From assembly GCF_019754295.1 (NCBI RefSeq), contig NZ_VIRV01000001.1, positions 124,001-188,000 on the forward strand: a DNA stretch of 64,000 nt, read 5' to 3'. The notes beneath the pieces were generated by a model, which worked only from the letters and a program-made list of their open reading frames with translations, made no database searches and was not told the DNA's origin. The stretch is from Sellimonas caecigallum. GTDB taxonomy: Bacteria > Bacillota > Clostridia > Lachnospirales > Lachnospiraceae. Position 1 is the first letter of the stretch. Each line of letters begins with the position of its first letter. Shown here one piece after another: positions 63,166-64,000 of this stretch. The position numbers were made by a program, and so were the translations under genes.

Positions 63166-63564
63166 TTATTTACTGATATTCAATTTATTCATCAATGCCT
63201 CCTGAAGAACCTGTGAAAAATTCACTCCCATAGCAGTTGCTTCTTCATTCAGCCATTCCGGAATACTAAGTGTCTTTTTTACCGCCCTGGAATTATGCTT
63301 CTTCTGATACTCCAGCATATCAAATTCCACGATTACTAATGTTCCATCATCTAGGCATATTTTGTCAATTTCAGTCGGTTGTGGAATAACTTCTCCTTCC
63401 TTCTTCCTGCTTTTCAACGCAAGCCCCATTGCCTCCACGGCCATTTCGTAAGCCTGTGGCATATCGTCTCCTTCTGTGAAGCATTCCGGGAAATCAGGAA
63501 AAGTTACCCAAAATCCACCCTCTTCTGCTTTATGAAATACTGCTGGATAAAATAACTTATTCAT
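63166..63564 (-). CDS. hicB: HicB-family antitoxin
   Basis: 132-residue antitoxin of a type II system. The N-terminal half is a partial RNase-H-like fold (YPAVFHKAEEGGFWVTFPDFPECFTEGDD) that neutralises HicA, and the C-terminal 35 residues (SIPEWLNEEATAMGVNFSQVLQEAL) form a ribbon-helix-helix DNA-binding motif. ATG 63564 has GGAGG eight bases upstream; the frame opens to 63579. It follows hicA by 36 bases. Confidence 0.93.
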   Translation of the reverse strand: MNKLFYPAVFHKAEEGGFWVTFPDFPECFTEGDDMPQAYEMAVEAMGLALKSRKKEGEVIPQPTEIDKICLDDGTLVIVEFDMLEYQKKHNSRAVKKTLSIPEWLNEEATAMGVNFSQVLQEALMNKLNISK

Positions 63565-63600
63565 ACGTGATACCTCCACTACATATCTTAGGCACAGGGC

Positions 63601-63789
63601 CTATTTCAGCCCTGCCTGTTTCAGTATTGCCTGCTCCAGCCCTTTTTTCATGGCTTTGGAGTGATAAGGAACGATTACCGTTCTTCCTGTTGCGGAATTT
63701 TTCAGCTTTACATGTGAACCATTCTGACTCACTTCCTCAAATCCGCTTTTCTTGAGATGTTTGATCATCTCTTTCGGCGTCATTGGCAT
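63601..63789 (-). CDS. hicA: HicA-family mRNA interferase toxin
   Basis: 62-residue toxin with a double-stranded-RNA-binding-like fold that cleaves mRNA independent of ribosomes. It has the family pattern MTPKEMIKHLKKSGFEEVSQNGSH with the catalytic His in GSHVKL (about residue 26), then VIVPYHSKAMKKGLEQAILKQAGL. AGGAG ribosome site. It is encoded first, as usual for hicAB. Confidence 0.93.
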   Translation of the reverse strand: MPMTPKEMIKHLKKSGFEEVSQNGSHVKLKNSATGRTVIVPYHSKAMKKGLEQAILKQAGLK

Positions 63790-63820
63790 CTTTTGTATCT
63801 CCTTTCCTTATCATGTTTCT

Positions 63821-63849
63821 ATAATATCACGTATTCTTACGTATGTCAA
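63821..63849 (-). promoter_or_regulatory. Promoter of hicAB
   Basis: Minus strand TTGACA (63849-63844), 17-bp spacer, TATTAT (63826-63821). Confidence 0.85.
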
Positions 63850-63870
63850 TATTTTACGTAATTTTACGTA
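63829..63870. promoter_or_regulatory. Four ACGTA half-sites, candidate HicB operator
   Basis: ACGTA occurs at 63829, 63839, 63856 and 63866. Spacing within each pair is exactly ten bases, one helical turn; the pairs are 17 bases apart. One pair fills the spacer between -35 and -10, the other lies directly upstream of -35. Ribbon-helix-helix tetramers bind such arrays, so HicB autorepression is likely. Confidence 0.7.
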
Positions 63871-63914
63871 TTATCTTGCCTTTCCAGACTGCTTAATGAA
63901 TGGAAAAATTAAAA

Positions 63915-63948
63915 TAAGCGGCACTCTGTTTTTACAAAGTACCGCTTA
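63915..63948 (-). terminator. Hairpin near the right edge
   Basis: TAAGCGG (63915-63921) / CCGCTTA (63942-63948) with inner pairing ACT/AGT and TGT/ACA. T-rich on the minus strand only, so it may end a gene entering from beyond the window. Confidence 0.5.
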
Positions 63949-63954
63949 AGATTA

Positions 63955-63996
63955 ACAAATGACTATTAACAAATAATGTACAAATAGTATACAAAT
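63955..63996. repeat. Four ACAAAT direct repeats at the right edge
   Basis: ACAAAT at 63955, 63969, 63980 and 63991, spaced 14, 11 and 11 bases. The tract continues to the window edge; its role is unknown. Confidence 0.6.
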
Positions 63997-64000
63997 GTAC

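Noticed and set aside
1-64000. CRISPR array, insertion sequence or prophage
   Set aside because: No regularly spaced repeats with unique spacers, no transposase, integrase or phage structural gene was seen on either strand.

Overview
The window looks like a core chromosomal segment of a spore-forming, low-to-moderate-GC Firmicute, most probably a gut Lachnospiraceae (Dorea / Mediterraneibacter / Blautia-like). The reasons are two T-box leaders, a dnaG-rpoD-trmK-nif3-TGS-kinase operon, infC-rpmI-rplT with an AUU start, a GerA/SpoVAF-family protein, a DUF1540 protein, an AsnA-type asparagine synthetase and perfect Gram-positive ribosome binding sites throughout. The assignment is inference from gene content; no rRNA is present. 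I saw no insertion sequence, prophage or CRISPR array.

Layout. 1-860: 3' part of aroC. 878-5356: XRE-cupin regulator and a polyamine ABC operon in which the PotC permease and PotD binding protein are one polypeptide, then an rluA-type gene. 6273-12422 (minus): five-gene operon dnaG, rpoD, trmK, nif3-like and TGS-nucleoside kinase, preceded by a sigma-H-like promoter. 12547-14025: polyphosphate:AMP phosphotransferase. 14071-14586: two tandem tRNA-Leu(UAA) genes with duplicated promoters. 14605-16066 (minus): rplT-rpmI-infC with a long leader. 16181-19957: NSS-family sodium symporter, orphan GerA-family gene, degV. 20041-21922 (minus): glyA and dut.

21981-25200 (minus): ABC transporter (trpXYZ type) under a T-box whose specifier reads UGG (Trp). 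25245-26727: divergent aroK and aroE. 26803-29063: AI-2E-family permease and metA. 29150-32654 (minus): DUF1540 gene, thrS and an aldo/keto reductase; the last two lie behind a T-box whose specifier reads ACU (Thr). 32644-33973 (minus): YdcF-like and SEC-C proteins. 34057-35645: small membrane protein, a hidden 48-codon reverse-strand frame, asnA. 35730-38726 (minus): purA and cardiolipin synthase. 38924-41404: acidic membrane-anchored protein and a glycogen-debranching enzyme. 41472-43872: radical SAM protein and a xanthine/uracil permease. 44059: tRNA-Gly(CCC). 44156-49079: ferric-siderophore ABC operon with a palindromic operator and a divergent AraC regulator. 49108-50629: rarA and a small partner. 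51010-51543: nitroreductase.

51602-55398 (minus): a moxR / DUF58 / transglutaminase operon whose transglutaminase gene is frameshifted. 55501-61692: a TetR regulator divergent from a two-gene operon of a stand-alone Hsp70 (DnaK-like) protein and a 1191-residue MacB-like ABC transporter with a repeat-bearing ectodomain; this is the most likely place for an undescribed functional unit. 61757-63031: CapA-like protein. 63166-63870: hicA-hicB toxin-antitoxin pair with four ACGTA half-sites woven around its promoter. The right edge holds a hairpin and four ACAAAT repeats.

Taken together the window is mostly housekeeping (replication, transcription, translation, aromatic amino acid and purine metabolism) with accessory character rising only towards 51-64 kb.
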